Assembly: GCA_003058495.1 (NCBI GenBank)
Contig: QBVC01000033.1
Coordinates: 1 to 64,000 of the forward strand
DNA: 64,000 bases
Direction: 5' to 3'
Source: a gamma proteobacterium symbiont of Ctena orbiculata
Lineage (GTDB): Bacteria; Pseudomonadota; Gammaproteobacteria; Chromatiales; Chromatiaceae
In this document: piece after piece, positions 28,785 to 37,238 of the stretch
Numbering within the stretch: position 1 is the stretch's first letter
Layout: the number at the start of each line of letters is the position of its first letter
The notes under the pieces: model-generated
Seen by the model: only the letters and a program-made list of their open reading frames with translations
Databases searched by the model: none
Told to the model about the DNA's origin: nothing
Made by a program: the position numbers and the translations under genes

Positions 28785-29216
28785 ATGTCATCAAGCGTCA
28801 GATACAAAGTGATGAAACACCTGGAGATCGTCAAACAGCTCCAACCGTCTCTGCACTATGAAACCCATGCGCCGGCTCCCGATCAGATCGACAACGAACA
28901 CTACCGGGCCTATACGCGGATGTCCCACGACGTGGGGGGTGAACCGGACGTGCCAATCACCTGGGAAGAGAAGGAAGAGGAGGTGTGGGAACACAACACC
29001 TTCGTCACTTGCGAGGTGCTGGCCTGGCGCGGTGTTTGGAATGCCGAGGAGAGGCGTCGCAGGCAGAACGTGGATGTGGGGCAGACCCAATACTTAGGTT
29101 TACCCTACTACGGCCGGTGGTTGCTGACTGCCGCGAGGATACTGGTGGATAAGCAGTACATAACAGTCACCGAATTGTCCGACAAGATTGATGAGGTCAG
29201 AAAACGCTATGAGTAA
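28785..29216 (+). CDS. scnB: Thiocyanate hydrolase beta subunit (NHase beta N-terminal half)
   Basis: A 143-residue protein equivalent to the N-terminal half of a nitrile hydratase beta subunit. Recognisable parts are WEEKEEEVWEHNTFVTCEVLAWRGVWNAEERRR and YLGLPYYGRWLLTAARILVDKQYITVTELSDK. A strong ribosome site (AAGGAGGT) precedes the ATG. In Thiobacillus thioparus the subunit order scnB-scnA-scnC is the same, with the NHase beta chain split into two genes; that split, seen here, distinguishes thiocyanate hydrolase from ordinary nitrile hydratase. The enzyme converts thiocyanate and water to carbonyl sulfide and ammonia. Confidence 0.85.
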   Translation: MSSSVRYKVMKHLEIVKQLQPSLHYETHAPAPDQIDNEHYRAYTRMSHDVGGEPDVPITWEEKEEEVWEHNTFVTCEVLAWRGVWNAEERRRRQNVDVGQTQYLGLPYYGRWLLTAARILVDKQYITVTELSDKIDEVRKRYE

Positions 29217-29577
29217 ACCACATTACGATCGAGAGCATCATGTAAAGAAGGCTACTGGTATCGGTGATCCGCAATGCTTCAAGGGCGAGGCAGGGCCGCC
29301 GAAGTTCAAGGTCGGCGACAAGGTAAGGGTCCGGGACCTCCCCGATATTTTCTACTCCCGCACCCAGGTCTATACCCGCGGTGCAGAGGCAACCGTGGCC
29401 GAGCTGGTCTACGAGAGTCCCGCTCCGGAGGATGAGGCCTGGGACAATACGGAAAAGGTGGTTTGGTTCTACAGTCTGATCTTCAAACAGAAAGATCTAT
29501 GGCCGGACTATCCGGATGCATTTGCAAATGACACCCTGGAGACCGAGCTGCCTGAACGATGGCTTGAGCCCCTATAG
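29209..29577 (+). CDS. scnA: Thiocyanate hydrolase alpha subunit (NHase beta C-terminal half)
   Basis: A 122-residue chain equivalent to the C-terminal half of nitrile hydratase beta: FKVGDKVRVRDLPDIFYSRTQVYTRG is the SH3-like beginning and WFYSLIFKQKDLWPDYPDAFANDTLETELPERWLEPL the typical end. I start at 29209 (MSKPHYDRE), overlapping scnB by eight bases. The reading frame extends further upstream within scnB but lacks family similarity there. It pairs with ScnB in the heterotrimer. Confidence 0.86.
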   Translation: MSKPHYDREHHVKKATGIGDPQCFKGEAGPPKFKVGDKVRVRDLPDIFYSRTQVYTRGAEATVAELVYESPAPEDEAWDNTEKVVWFYSLIFKQKDLWPDYPDAFANDTLETELPERWLEPL

Positions 29578-29637
29578 CAACGGCTGTCACAAAAACCTGC
29601 GCAGTGTATTGGATCAAGAATTAGAGAGGGTAGAGAA

Positions 29638-30333
29638 ATGGCGGAGAAACACAAACCCGCACCAATGGTTGAAGAAGTCAGCGAATTCGAGGTACTCGAA
29701 ATCGCAGTTCGCGAACTTGCGATCGAAAAGGGCCTTTTCACAGCGGAAGATCACCAGCGCTGGACCGAGTATATGCATACCCTGGGTCCGCTGCCCGCGG
29801 CGCGTTTGGTGGCCAAGGCCTGGTTGGATCCTGAATTTAAGAAACTGGCGGTTGAGGATGGCGTGAAGGCGAGTCTGGAGGTTGGCATCGACTGGGTGAA
29901 CAGCATGCCAACCCAGTTCGGCACGCCCAGTGACTACTGCAACCTCCGCGTTTTGGAGGATACGCCGAAGTTGAAACATGTCGTTGTATGCACACTCTGC
30001 TCATGCTACCCGCGTCCCATCCTCGGACAGTCCCCCGAATGGTATCGCACCCCCAACTATCGGCGCCGGTTGGTGCGCTGGCCGCGCCAGGTGCTTGCGG
30101 AGTTCGGACTGCAACTGCCGGATGACGTCGAGGTGAGGGTGGAGGACTCGAACCAGAAATCCCGCTTTATCGTGTTGCCTGTCCGTCCCGAAGGGACCGA
30201 GGGCTGGAGCGAAGACCAGTTGGCCGAGATTGTAACCCGGGACTGCCTGATCGGTGTGGCCATGCCGAAACCGGGGCAGACCGCAAATGATCCGCGTCCC
30301 GTGCGTCCCGCTGTCAATCCCTATCACCACTAG
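29638..30333 (+). CDS. scnC: Thiocyanate hydrolase gamma subunit, cobalt-type
   Basis: The 231-residue catalytic subunit, homologous to nitrile hydratase alpha. The metal site VCTLCSC places Cys118, Cys121 and Cys123; the Thr in C-T-L-C-S-C is the mark of cobalt-type centres. By analogy with T. thioparus, Cys121 and Cys123 would be oxidised to sulfinic and sulfenic acids. Other landmarks are LAIEKGLFTAEDH at the N-terminus, VKASLEVGIDW, YPRPILGQSPEWY and VRVEDSNQKSRFIVLPVRPEGTEGW. Sixty bases separate it from scnA and eight from the activator gene. Confidence 0.92.
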   Translation: MAEKHKPAPMVEEVSEFEVLEIAVRELAIEKGLFTAEDHQRWTEYMHTLGPLPAARLVAKAWLDPEFKKLAVEDGVKASLEVGIDWVNSMPTQFGTPSDYCNLRVLEDTPKLKHVVVCTLCSCYPRPILGQSPEWYRTPNYRRRLVRWPRQVLAEFGLQLPDDVEVRVEDSNQKSRFIVLPVRPEGTEGWSEDQLAEIVTRDCLIGVAMPKPGQTANDPRPVRPAVNPYHH

Positions 30334-30341
30334 GAAGTCCC

Positions 30342-30797
30342 ATGGCAGAGATCAATCCGAAATATCTCGAACTCGACAAAGAGATGCGCGAGCGCAATCT
30401 GGATGAGTCGAAACCGGTTTCACTGCTGGAGGATGTCAAGCAGAAAGGGCGGGTCTGGGACGATCTGTGTGAAGAGTATGGCGTCGACAATCCCGATCCA
30501 CCCTGGCGCATCACCCTCGAGGCGACCTGCGACATGCTCGCCGGCGGTTATTGGGAAACCTTCAATGTCTGTAAGCCCAAGGAGGAGCGCAATCCGGAAG
30601 AGGAAGAGAAAAAGCTGGACGCCGTGGAGCGGCGCTGGGAAGAGGACAAGCTGGTGGAAAAATATTACGAACAGATCCCGTTCCCGGAGAGGCAGTTGCT
30701 TGCCCTGGCCCATACTATGATCCGGCGCGGTTTGTTTGACGAGGAGGAATTAGCACGCCGCATGGAAGAGGTCGATCAGCGTCTGAACAGCGCATGA
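30342..30797 (+). CDS. P15K-like cobalt/oxidation activator of thiocyanate hydrolase
   Basis: A 151-residue acidic protein directly after scnC. The C-terminal part FPERQLLALAHTMIRRGLFDEEELARRMEEV resembles the N-terminal helical region of NHase beta chains, as do the known activators (NhlE, P14K and T. thioparus P15K) that deliver cobalt and help oxidise the active-site cysteines. There is one Cys in TLEATCDMLAGGYW and another in ETFNVCKP. Position and size support the activator role, but the similarity is by motif only. The following 230 bp contain no gene. Confidence 0.72.
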   Translation: MAEINPKYLELDKEMRERNLDESKPVSLLEDVKQKGRVWDDLCEEYGVDNPDPPWRITLEATCDMLAGGYWETFNVCKPKEERNPEEEEKKLDAVERRWEEDKLVEKYYEQIPFPERQLLALAHTMIRRGLFDEEELARRMEEVDQRLNSA

Positions 30798-31027
30798 TCG
30801 TGAAACTGTTTGCTGCTGTCGGTCAGCTGTATCGATCGACGGCGGCTCCACCCGGTTGCCGATGGGCTAATGCGGATGGAGAGTAGAGAGTAATCAACTG
30901 TACGCAGCAGTCATTTAAAACCATCGGGGTGGCGAGAGATCGATGCAGATCCGCTTGCTGACTGGAAAGTGCCTGGCCCCGCTGCAGTAGCAGCAACTAT
31001 CGACACTTTACACAGAGGGTAGATTTA

Positions 31028-31855
31028 ATGTCTATACGCGGAGTCCGCATCAAGATCGAAGAACTTAGCCACCGCTATACATCGAAAAGCCCGATCACTT
31101 TCGACAAGGTCAATCTGGAAGCGAGGCAGGGCGAGATCATCGCCATTATCGGGCGCTCTGGATGCGGTAAATCGACCCTGTTGCATATTCTTGCGGGTCT
31201 GTTGAAACCGACCGACGGTAGCGTGCGTCTTGATGACGTACTGGTAAACGCGCCGTCCCCGCAATGGGTCATGATGTTCCAGGCGCCCCACCTCTTTCCC
31301 TGGATGAAGGTGTCGCAAAATGTCGGCATCGGACTTCACTTCGCCGGCTGGGACGAGTCGAAGATGCGTGACCGGGTGAATGATGCGCTTGATCTTGTCG
31401 ATCTTCAGGACTATGCCGACAACAATGTCCAGGATCTCTCCGGCGGTCAGCAGCAACGTGTGGCGCTTGCCCGCTCCCTGGTTATGGAGCCTGAGCTGCT
31501 GCTCCTGGATGAACCCTTCTCCGCGCTCGACGCCTTCACCCGCGCCTCGCTGCAGCGCGATGTAAGATCGATCGCCAAACGCCTCGGCTTCAACGTGGTG
31601 ATCGTGACCCACGATATCGACGAGGCGGTGTTGATGGCGGATCGTGCCCTGATCATGGCGGGCTCTCCCGGCAAAATCTATGACGAACTCGAAGTCAATC
31701 TCCCCGATCCGCGGGAGCGGCATGACACGGAGGTCCAGGCGATGCGTACACGCCTGATGGAGGCCTTCAAGACAGCCGCCAATGAACACCCGAGCACCTC
31801 CAGCAAGGATGCTAGTGATGAATCCAGTCCACACAATGTCACGCAACATGCCTGA
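31028..31855 (+). CDS. NitT/TauT-type ABC transporter ATP-binding protein
   Basis: A 275-residue ATPase of the TauB/SsuB/NrtD group. Walker A is GRSGCGKST (42-50), the signature LSGGQQQRVALARSL (137-151), Walker B LLLLDEPFSALD (157-168), and THDIDEAV carries the switch His. It would energise import together with the two permeases and the binding protein that follow. The substrate is most likely an anion used by the scn operon, such as thiocyanate or cyanate, but this is inferred from context. Confidence 0.9.
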   Translation: MSIRGVRIKIEELSHRYTSKSPITFDKVNLEARQGEIIAIIGRSGCGKSTLLHILAGLLKPTDGSVRLDDVLVNAPSPQWVMMFQAPHLFPWMKVSQNVGIGLHFAGWDESKMRDRVNDALDLVDLQDYADNNVQDLSGGQQQRVALARSLVMEPELLLLDEPFSALDAFTRASLQRDVRSIAKRLGFNVVIVTHDIDEAVLMADRALIMAGSPGKIYDELEVNLPDPRERHDTEVQAMRTRLMEAFKTAANEHPSTSSKDASDESSPHNVTQHA

Positions 31856-31902
31856 CCCTGCATAAATCGGAACATCCGATTAGCCAACGGAGGATACCGA
31901 AG

Positions 31903-33195
31903 ATGAAAGAGCAGAAGCATCTGATAGACAAGTACGGTGATGGAATCGACGATCCTGAACTTGTCTTGGAATACGATCCGCTATTCAAGAATGTACTGGG
32001 TAGCGGCGTCGACCGGCGCGATTTCCTGAAAATGGGAAGTCTTGCGGCGATGAGCAGCCTGATCCCTTCGGCCGCAACCTTCGCCCAGGAGAAGAAGTGG
32101 GATCCCGTGGTCAAAATCGGCTATATCCCGATCACCGATGCTGCTGCTCTGCTGGTGGCCCATGAACTGGGCTTTTTCAAGAAAGAGGGTATAGAGTCGG
32201 TTCGTCCGACCCTGATCCGCGGTTGGTCGCCCCTGGTCGAGGCCTTCGCTTCGCACCGCTTCAACCTGACCCACATGCTGATTCCGATTCCCATCTGGAT
32301 GCGCTACAACAACAAGTATCCGCTGAAGATCACCGCGTGGGATCACACCAACGGCTCTGCCATCATCGTTCATAAGGACAGCGGCATCAACACGCCCAAG
32401 GACTTCGGCGGCAAACAGTTCGCTGTGCCCTACTGGTACTCGATTCACAACATCGTTTCGCAGAAGATCATGAAAGAGGCCGGCATCAAGCCGGTGATCA
32501 GGCCGCAGAGCGCGAAGCTGGCACCCGATGAGTGCAACTTCCTGGTACTCAACCCACCCGAGATGCCGCCGGCCCTGGCCGCCAAATCGATCGATGGCTA
32601 TTGTGTTGCAGAGCCCTTCAATGCCCTGGGCGAGATCAAGGCGGGTGGCAAGGTGCTGCGATTTACCGGCGACGTCTGGAAGGGGCATCCGTGCTGTGTC
32701 GTGGTGATGCACGAGGCCGATGCCATGGATCCGGATCGCGCGGCCTGGGCCCAGGGCGTGCATAACGCCATCATCGCCGCACAGATCCATCTCGGTGAGA
32801 ACCGGGAGGAGATGGCGCAGCTGCTCTCCCGCGACGGCAAGAAATATCTGCCCTTCCCGAAAAAGGTGATCGAACGGGCCATGCTCTTCTACGACCCCGC
32901 CTACTACAGCAATCCGATTGCGATCAAACATCCCGAGTGGGGGATGAACCGGATCAATTTCCAGAGTTGGCCCTACCGCTCCGCCACCGAACTGGTGGTC
33001 TCGGATCTGAAGTCTACCGTGCTCACCGGCGATGCCAGTTTCCTCGACGGACTCTCGCCGCAGCATGTGGCTGACGACCTGGTCAACTACAAGTTCGTGA
33101 AGAATGCCCTCGAGGCCAATCCGAAATGGAAAAACGACCCGAGCGTGCCCAAGTCCGGCGACCCCTACACCCGGGTAGAGGTGGTTAAACTGTGA
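31903..33195 (+). CDS. NitT/TauT-type substrate-binding protein with Tat signal
   Basis: A 430-residue protein. The twin-arginine signal RRDFLKMGSLAAMSSLIPSAATFAQ begins only at residue 38, so there is an unusually long charged n-region. The mature part has the NrtA/CmpA/TauA-type beginning VVKIGYIPITDAAALLVAHELGFFKKEGIE, then IVHKDSGINTPKDFGGKQFAVPYWYSIHNI. Tat export suggests folding before export or a bound cofactor. It overlaps the first permease by four bases. Ligand unknown; thiocyanate is a reasonable guess. Confidence 0.88.
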   Translation: MKEQKHLIDKYGDGIDDPELVLEYDPLFKNVLGSGVDRRDFLKMGSLAAMSSLIPSAATFAQEKKWDPVVKIGYIPITDAAALLVAHELGFFKKEGIESVRPTLIRGWSPLVEAFASHRFNLTHMLIPIPIWMRYNNKYPLKITAWDHTNGSAIIVHKDSGINTPKDFGGKQFAVPYWYSIHNIVSQKIMKEAGIKPVIRPQSAKLAPDECNFLVLNPPEMPPALAAKSIDGYCVAEPFNALGEIKAGGKVLRFTGDVWKGHPCCVVVMHEADAMDPDRAAWAQGVHNAIIAAQIHLGENREEMAQLLSRDGKKYLPFPKKVIERAMLFYDPAYYSNPIAIKHPEWGMNRINFQSWPYRSATELVVSDLKSTVLTGDASFLDGLSPQHVADDLVNYKFVKNALEANPKWKNDPSVPKSGDPYTRVEVVKL

Positions 33196-34022
33196 GTGAT
33201 GGGGTCGCCTCGTTCAAGGTCGGCGATTCAAAGTCGTACCGCGTCCTGAAATCGTCAGGACGCGGTCTCTATAATTTCTTCGGCGGCCTGGCGATCCTGT
33301 TCGTGTTCTGGTGGATTGGCGGCTATTTCATATCCATCAATCCATCGACGGAGCACTTCGCGGCGTTCGGGCCCATCCCGACGCTCAAGGCCTTTCCTGA
33401 ATTGTGGTCCGCCGGGACCATCCAGAACGCGGTTGCCGCCAGCGGTTACCGGCTTGGTATGGGACTGCTGATAGCGGTCGTCATCGGTGTGCCGATCGGT
33501 ATCCTGATGGGGCGCAGCAAGCGTTTTCGTGAGATCAGTAATTCACCGTTCCAGCTGTTGCGCATGATCAGCCCACTATCGTGGATGCCGCTTGCTGTAG
33601 TTGTTTTCGCGACATGGAATCAGTCGATCATCTTCCTGATTGCCATTGCTTCGGTGTGGCCGGTGGCGTTTGCAACGGCGGCGGGATTGGCAAAAATCGA
33701 TCCGGCCTGGTTCAAGGTGGCGCGTAATCTGGGCGCTACACCCATACATATGATGACAAAGATCATCCTGCCGGCGATCAGTTTCGATGTATTTACCGGT
33801 ATACGGCTTGCGCTGGGCGTGGCATGGATCGTACTTGTACCGGCGGAATTTCTCGGTGTGACTTCAGGTCTCGGATATTCAATTGAAGACGCCAGAGAGA
33901 CATTGTCATACCACCACCTTACCGCCATCGTGTTGGTTATCGGCGCCCTCGGCTACATCCTTGACAGTACCTGCGTCCTGCTGATCAAACACTTCAGCTG
34001 GCACCGTGGAGATTCAGCGTGA
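33192..34022 (+). CDS. ABC transporter permease, first copy
   Basis: A 276-residue membrane protein of the NitT/TauT (BPD_transp_1) type with about six helices and the EAA-like cytoplasmic loop ARNLGATPIHMMTKIILPAISFDVFTGIRLALGVAW. It starts at a GTG that overlaps the stop of the binding-protein gene. Its sequence from GDFG/AAFG onward is near 80 % identical, by eye, to the next gene, so this is a tandem duplication that could give a heterodimeric channel. Confidence 0.9.
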   Translation: MSDGVASFKVGDSKSYRVLKSSGRGLYNFFGGLAILFVFWWIGGYFISINPSTEHFAAFGPIPTLKAFPELWSAGTIQNAVAASGYRLGMGLLIAVVIGVPIGILMGRSKRFREISNSPFQLLRMISPLSWMPLAVVVFATWNQSIIFLIAIASVWPVAFATAAGLAKIDPAWFKVARNLGATPIHMMTKIILPAISFDVFTGIRLALGVAWIVLVPAEFLGVTSGLGYSIEDARETLSYHHLTAIVLVIGALGYILDSTCVLLIKHFSWHRGDSA

Positions 34023-34079
34023 GCATAGAGCAAGCAGAGTATGCAGGGGGTGTTTGCCCGTTGCAGAGGTTGGCTGGCG

Positions 34080-34928
34080 ATGAGTAACAATACCGCGCCT
34101 GCCGGGCTAAACAACCTCAGCAACATGTTGGGTGACAAGGCATCACAGAGATTCTTGAAATCATCCTGGCGTGGCGTGTCGAATTTCGTCATTGGACTGG
34201 CGATCCTGTTCGTGATCTGGTGGTTCGGTATCTATCTGATCTCGTCGAACCCCTCCACCGAGCACTTTGGTGATTTTGGTCCGATTCCGGCATTCAAGGC
34301 AATTCCGGTATTGTGGGATGAGGGGACGATACAGAGTGCGATAACCTCCAGCGGTTACCGTCTGGGCAGCGGTTTGCTGATCGCTATCTGCATCGGTGTA
34401 CCGATCGGTATCCTGATGGGGCGCAGCAGGCGCTTTCGCGAGTTGAGCAACTCGCCGTTTCAGCTGCTGCGCATGATCAGCCCGCTCTCTTGGGAGCCGA
34501 TTGCGGTTATCGTGTTTGTGACCTGGAATCAGGCGATTATCTTCCTGATAGCCATAGCATCGGTTTGGCCGGTCGCCTTTGCAACCGCGGCAGGTCTTGC
34601 CAAGGTGGACCCCGCCTGGTTCAAGGTGGCGCGGAATCTGGGTGCCAAGCCCTGGCATCTCGTAACCCGGATAATCGTGCCGGCAATCTCATTCGATGTG
34701 CTGACGGGAATTCGACTTGCACTCGGCGTCGCCTGGATCGTCCTGGTTCCCGCGGAATTTCTCGGTGTGAGTTCCGGTCTTGGTTACTCGATTCAGGATG
34801 CCCGTGAGGGTCTCTCGTACGACCATCTCATGGCATGGGTGCTTATCATTGGTGCTATCGGCTACGTCCTCGATAGCTCCTGTGTGTGGCTTATAAAACG
34901 TTTCAGTTGGCATCGAGGAGATCAGTGA
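34080..34928 (+). CDS. ABC transporter permease, second copy
   Basis: A 282-residue paralogue of the preceding permease, sharing NPSTEHF, SGYRLG, GVPIGILMGRS, SNSPFQLLRMISPLSW, FLIAIASVWPVAFATAAGLAK and VPAEFLGV. I start at 34080 (MSNNTAPAG), where length agrees with the first copy; an in-frame ATG at 34041 is possible. Differences concentrate in the N-terminus and the last two helices, which may tune ligand passage. It ends the ABC importer genes; no promoter signature is seen before it. Confidence 0.88.
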   Translation: MSNNTAPAGLNNLSNMLGDKASQRFLKSSWRGVSNFVIGLAILFVIWWFGIYLISSNPSTEHFGDFGPIPAFKAIPVLWDEGTIQSAITSSGYRLGSGLLIAICIGVPIGILMGRSRRFRELSNSPFQLLRMISPLSWEPIAVIVFVTWNQAIIFLIAIASVWPVAFATAAGLAKVDPAWFKVARNLGAKPWHLVTRIIVPAISFDVLTGIRLALGVAWIVLVPAEFLGVSSGLGYSIQDAREGLSYDHLMAWVLIIGAIGYVLDSSCVWLIKRFSWHRGDQ

Positions 34929-35016
34929 TATCCAGCGGTTTGCGAAGTGCAGACAGTGACCTGATACGCTTGGTGTCGAGCATATGTTGTGTGCTGTTGG
35001 ACGTGAGGTGTTAGTC

Positions 35017-35286
35017 ATGAGCAGATCACGATTCACTGAAGAACAGATCCTCGCCGTGTTGAAGGAGGCTGAGGAATCCAATGAGAGAATCGCTGAAATT
35101 TGCAATAGACATGGAATCAGCGACGCCACTTTCTACAAGTGGCGGACGAAATATGGCGATCAGTCAGCCAATGATTCGAGGCGTGTGAAGCAATTGGAGG
35201 AGGAGAACAAGCGCCTGCGAGCGCTGGTCGCCGATCTCGCCTTGCGAAATCAGGCGCTGAAGCGCGTGGTGTCGAAGAAGTGGTGA
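35017..35286 (+). mobile_element. Orphan IS3-family OrfA-like protein
   Basis: An 89-residue protein starting MSRSRFTEEQILAVLKEAEE, with a helix-turn-helix (IAEICNRHGISDATFYKWRTKYGD), a leucine-zipper-like stretch (RVKQLEEENKRLRALVADLALRNQALKRV) and the typical end SKKW of IS3 OrfA. The DDE-containing OrfB is missing: only 108 bp lie before the DsrE-like gene, and I saw no inverted terminal repeats. It is either a relic of an insertion or a domesticated DNA-binding protein between the importer and the sulfur genes. Confidence 0.75.
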
Positions 35287-35394
35287 CTGTCTTCCAAGCC
35301 CTGTGCCGCCTCGATTTTCAATGGACGCGGGCCGTGGCATCCATGTTGAACCAGGTTGCAGTGAGAATGAAGCAGAGAGTGAGGCGATAACGAC

Positions 35395-35787
35395 ATGTCC
35401 CAGAATTACCACATCGTTTGCTTGAGCGGAACGCGGGAAAAGTTACAGATGGCTGCGATGTTTGCATCGGTGGCGGCTGCCACCGGCGATCAGGTTACGG
35501 TGTTCTTTTCAATGAATGCCCTGCCCTTTTTTATCAAGGATTCAGACCAGGTTCCAACGGTGGAGGGTCAATTTGGCGAGCTGATGGAAAGCGAAGCGGG
35601 TGTGCCGCCTTTCAAACAACTGTTTAAAAGCGCGGCTGAACTGGGCGATGCCAAGCTGTTGCCCTGTTCAATGGCCCTTGATCTATTGCAGATCGATGGA
35701 GATGCCCTCGATCCCGAGTTGGGTCCGCCTACCGGACTGACTCGGTTCCTCAACGATGCGGAGGGAGGGCAGTTGCTCACCTTTTGA
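35395..35787 (+). CDS. DsrE/F-type sulfur-relay protein
   Basis: A 130-residue protein of the DsrE superfamily: [46 protein letters not shown] is the Rossmann-like start, and the conserved Cys in [12 protein letters not shown] lies at the expected place (about residue 99). The N-terminal Cys at about 9 is a second candidate for sulfur carriage. DsrE-like proteins pass persulfide sulfur between TusA and sulfur-oxidising enzymes. It is followed 41 bp later by a TusA gene. Confidence 0.82.
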   Translation: MSQNYHIVCLSGTREKLQMAAMFASVAAATGDQVTVFFSMNALPFFIKDSDQVPTVEGQFGELMESEAGVPPFKQLFKSAAELGDAKLLPCSMALDLLQIDGDALDPELGPPTGLTRFLNDAEGGQLLTF

Positions 35788-35828
35788 TTCAATGGCGGCT
35801 CACGCCAATCAGCAAGAGGATTCAATGA

Positions 35829-36059
35829 ATGAGTGAATTTAAAACCATCGATGCACGAAACACGTTTTGCCCGGGGCCGCTTATGGAACTCATTACCTAT
35901 ATGAAGCAGGCGGAAGTCGGCGACATGCTCGAACTGCTGTCGACGGACAGCGGCACGGCATCGGATGTTCCGGAGTGGATCGACAAGGTCGGACACGAAA
36001 TGATCAGCAGCGAAAAGATCGATGATGTCTGGCACTTGAAGGTTCGCAAGCTCAAGTAG
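35829..36059 (+). CDS. tusA: TusA-family sulfur carrier
   Basis: A 76-residue TusA/SirA protein, MSEFKTIDARNTFCPGPLMELITYMKQ. The CPGP motif (C14) carries persulfide. The rest, VGDMLELLSTDSGTASDVPEWIDKVGHEMI, is the usual alpha/beta fold. It could receive sulfur from the flavoprotein encoded 33 bp downstream. In sulfur oxidisers TusA-DsrE pairs feed sDsr or sHdr routes, neither of which lies in this window. Confidence 0.88.
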   Translation: MSEFKTIDARNTFCPGPLMELITYMKQAEVGDMLELLSTDSGTASDVPEWIDKVGHEMISSEKIDDVWHLKVRKLK

Positions 36060-36092
36060 CATACATAAACATCAGTGGATTAGGAGGGTGCA

Positions 36093-37226
36093 ATGAGAAT
36101 CTTAGTCGTCGGTGGTGGCTGCGGTGGCACCATTCTGGCCAATAACCTTGCACGGCGGCTGGCCGGCGAAATCCGCAGCCGCAAGGTCAGGCTCACCATG
36201 TTGTCGGCCTCGGATAAGCATATGTACCAGCCGGGTCTGCTGTATGTGGCGTTTGGCCAGATGATGCCCGATGAGTTGTATCGCGATCAGCAGAGTCTGC
36301 TCGAACCCAGCATCGAATTTCATGTCGATCCGGTCGAGGCCTTCCATCTCGATCAAAACAGGGTTACCACCAAAAGCGGCAGGAGCCACGAGTATGACGT
36401 ACTGGTCATCGCCACCGGCTCGCGAATCGTGCCCGAGGAGGTGCCGGGTCTGGTCGAGGGTTCGGAAACCTTCTACTCCGAGGCCGCCGCGGTTAAGATG
36501 TTCAAGCGGCTGCGGGAGTTCGAGGGGGGCAAGGTCGCGATCGTCGTCGGCGTGCCGCACAAGTGCCCGATCGCCCCGGTCGAGGTGACATTCTCCCTGC
36601 ACGACTATTTCAAGACCCGCGGCATTCGCGACAAGGTGCATATCAAGTACCACTATCCGATCGGTCGAATCCATACCATTGAGAACGTGGCGAAGTGGGC
36701 AAAGCCGGAATTCGACCGCATCGGCGTCGAGTACGAAACCCTGTTCAACGTCAGGGAGGTGGATGTGGAGAATCAGGTGGTGAAGAGCGAGGAGGGCACA
36801 GAGACCGAGTACGATCTGCTGATCTCCATACCCCCTCATCGCGGGATGCCGGTAATCGAACGGGATCAGCTGGGCGATGGGGGTTGGATACCCACGGATC
36901 GGTATAAACTCACCATGGAGGGCCATGACAATGTCTATGTCCTGGGGGACACGACCAATCTGCCGGTCAGCAAGACCGGCTCGGCGGCACACTTCGAGGC
37001 GGAGGTCGTGGCCGAGAATATCTCCTCGATCATAAAGATAGGCACGCCGGTGCGCGACTATGACGGCAAGGTCTACTGCTTTATCGAGGCGGGGCACGAT
37101 CGGGCAACCTATGCGATGTTCAATTACGAAAATCCGCCCGACCTGAAGGCGCCGAATAAATCGATGCACTGGTTTAAGATGAGCTATAACAAAATGTACT
37201 GGACCAGCGTCCGCGGTCTACTTTGA
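36093..37226 (+). CDS. SQR-like FAD-dependent sulfide/persulfide oxidoreductase
   Basis: A 377-residue pyridine-nucleotide-disulfide-type flavoprotein. The FAD motif is VVGGGCGG (6-12), ATGSRI lies at 107-112, a candidate redox pair is Cys158 (VPHKCPIAP) and Cys329 (KVYCFIE), and the second FAD motif is VYVLGDTTN. Cys positions resemble sulfide:quinone reductase and FccB, but the third Cys near residue 128 of classical SQR is missing. It ends YNKMYWTSVRGLL, membrane-peripheral in style. A DUF1641 protein follows 12 bp downstream, as in many SQR operons. It may oxidise sulfide derived from COS. Confidence 0.8.
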   Translation: MRILVVGGGCGGTILANNLARRLAGEIRSRKVRLTMLSASDKHMYQPGLLYVAFGQMMPDELYRDQQSLLEPSIEFHVDPVEAFHLDQNRVTTKSGRSHEYDVLVIATGSRIVPEEVPGLVEGSETFYSEAAAVKMFKRLREFEGGKVAIVVGVPHKCPIAPVEVTFSLHDYFKTRGIRDKVHIKYHYPIGRIHTIENVAKWAKPEFDRIGVEYETLFNVREVDVENQVVKSEEGTETEYDLLISIPPHRGMPVIERDQLGDGGWIPTDRYKLTMEGHDNVYVLGDTTNLPVSKTGSAAHFEAEVVAENISSIIKIGTPVRDYDGKVYCFIEAGHDRATYAMFNYENPPDLKAPNKSMHWFKMSYNKMYWTSVRGLL

Positions 37227-37238
37227 GGAGAGAGGGTC

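Noticed and set aside
34929-35394. Complete insertion sequence around the OrfA-like gene
   Set aside because: No OrfB frame, no terminal inverted repeats and no duplicated target were visible.
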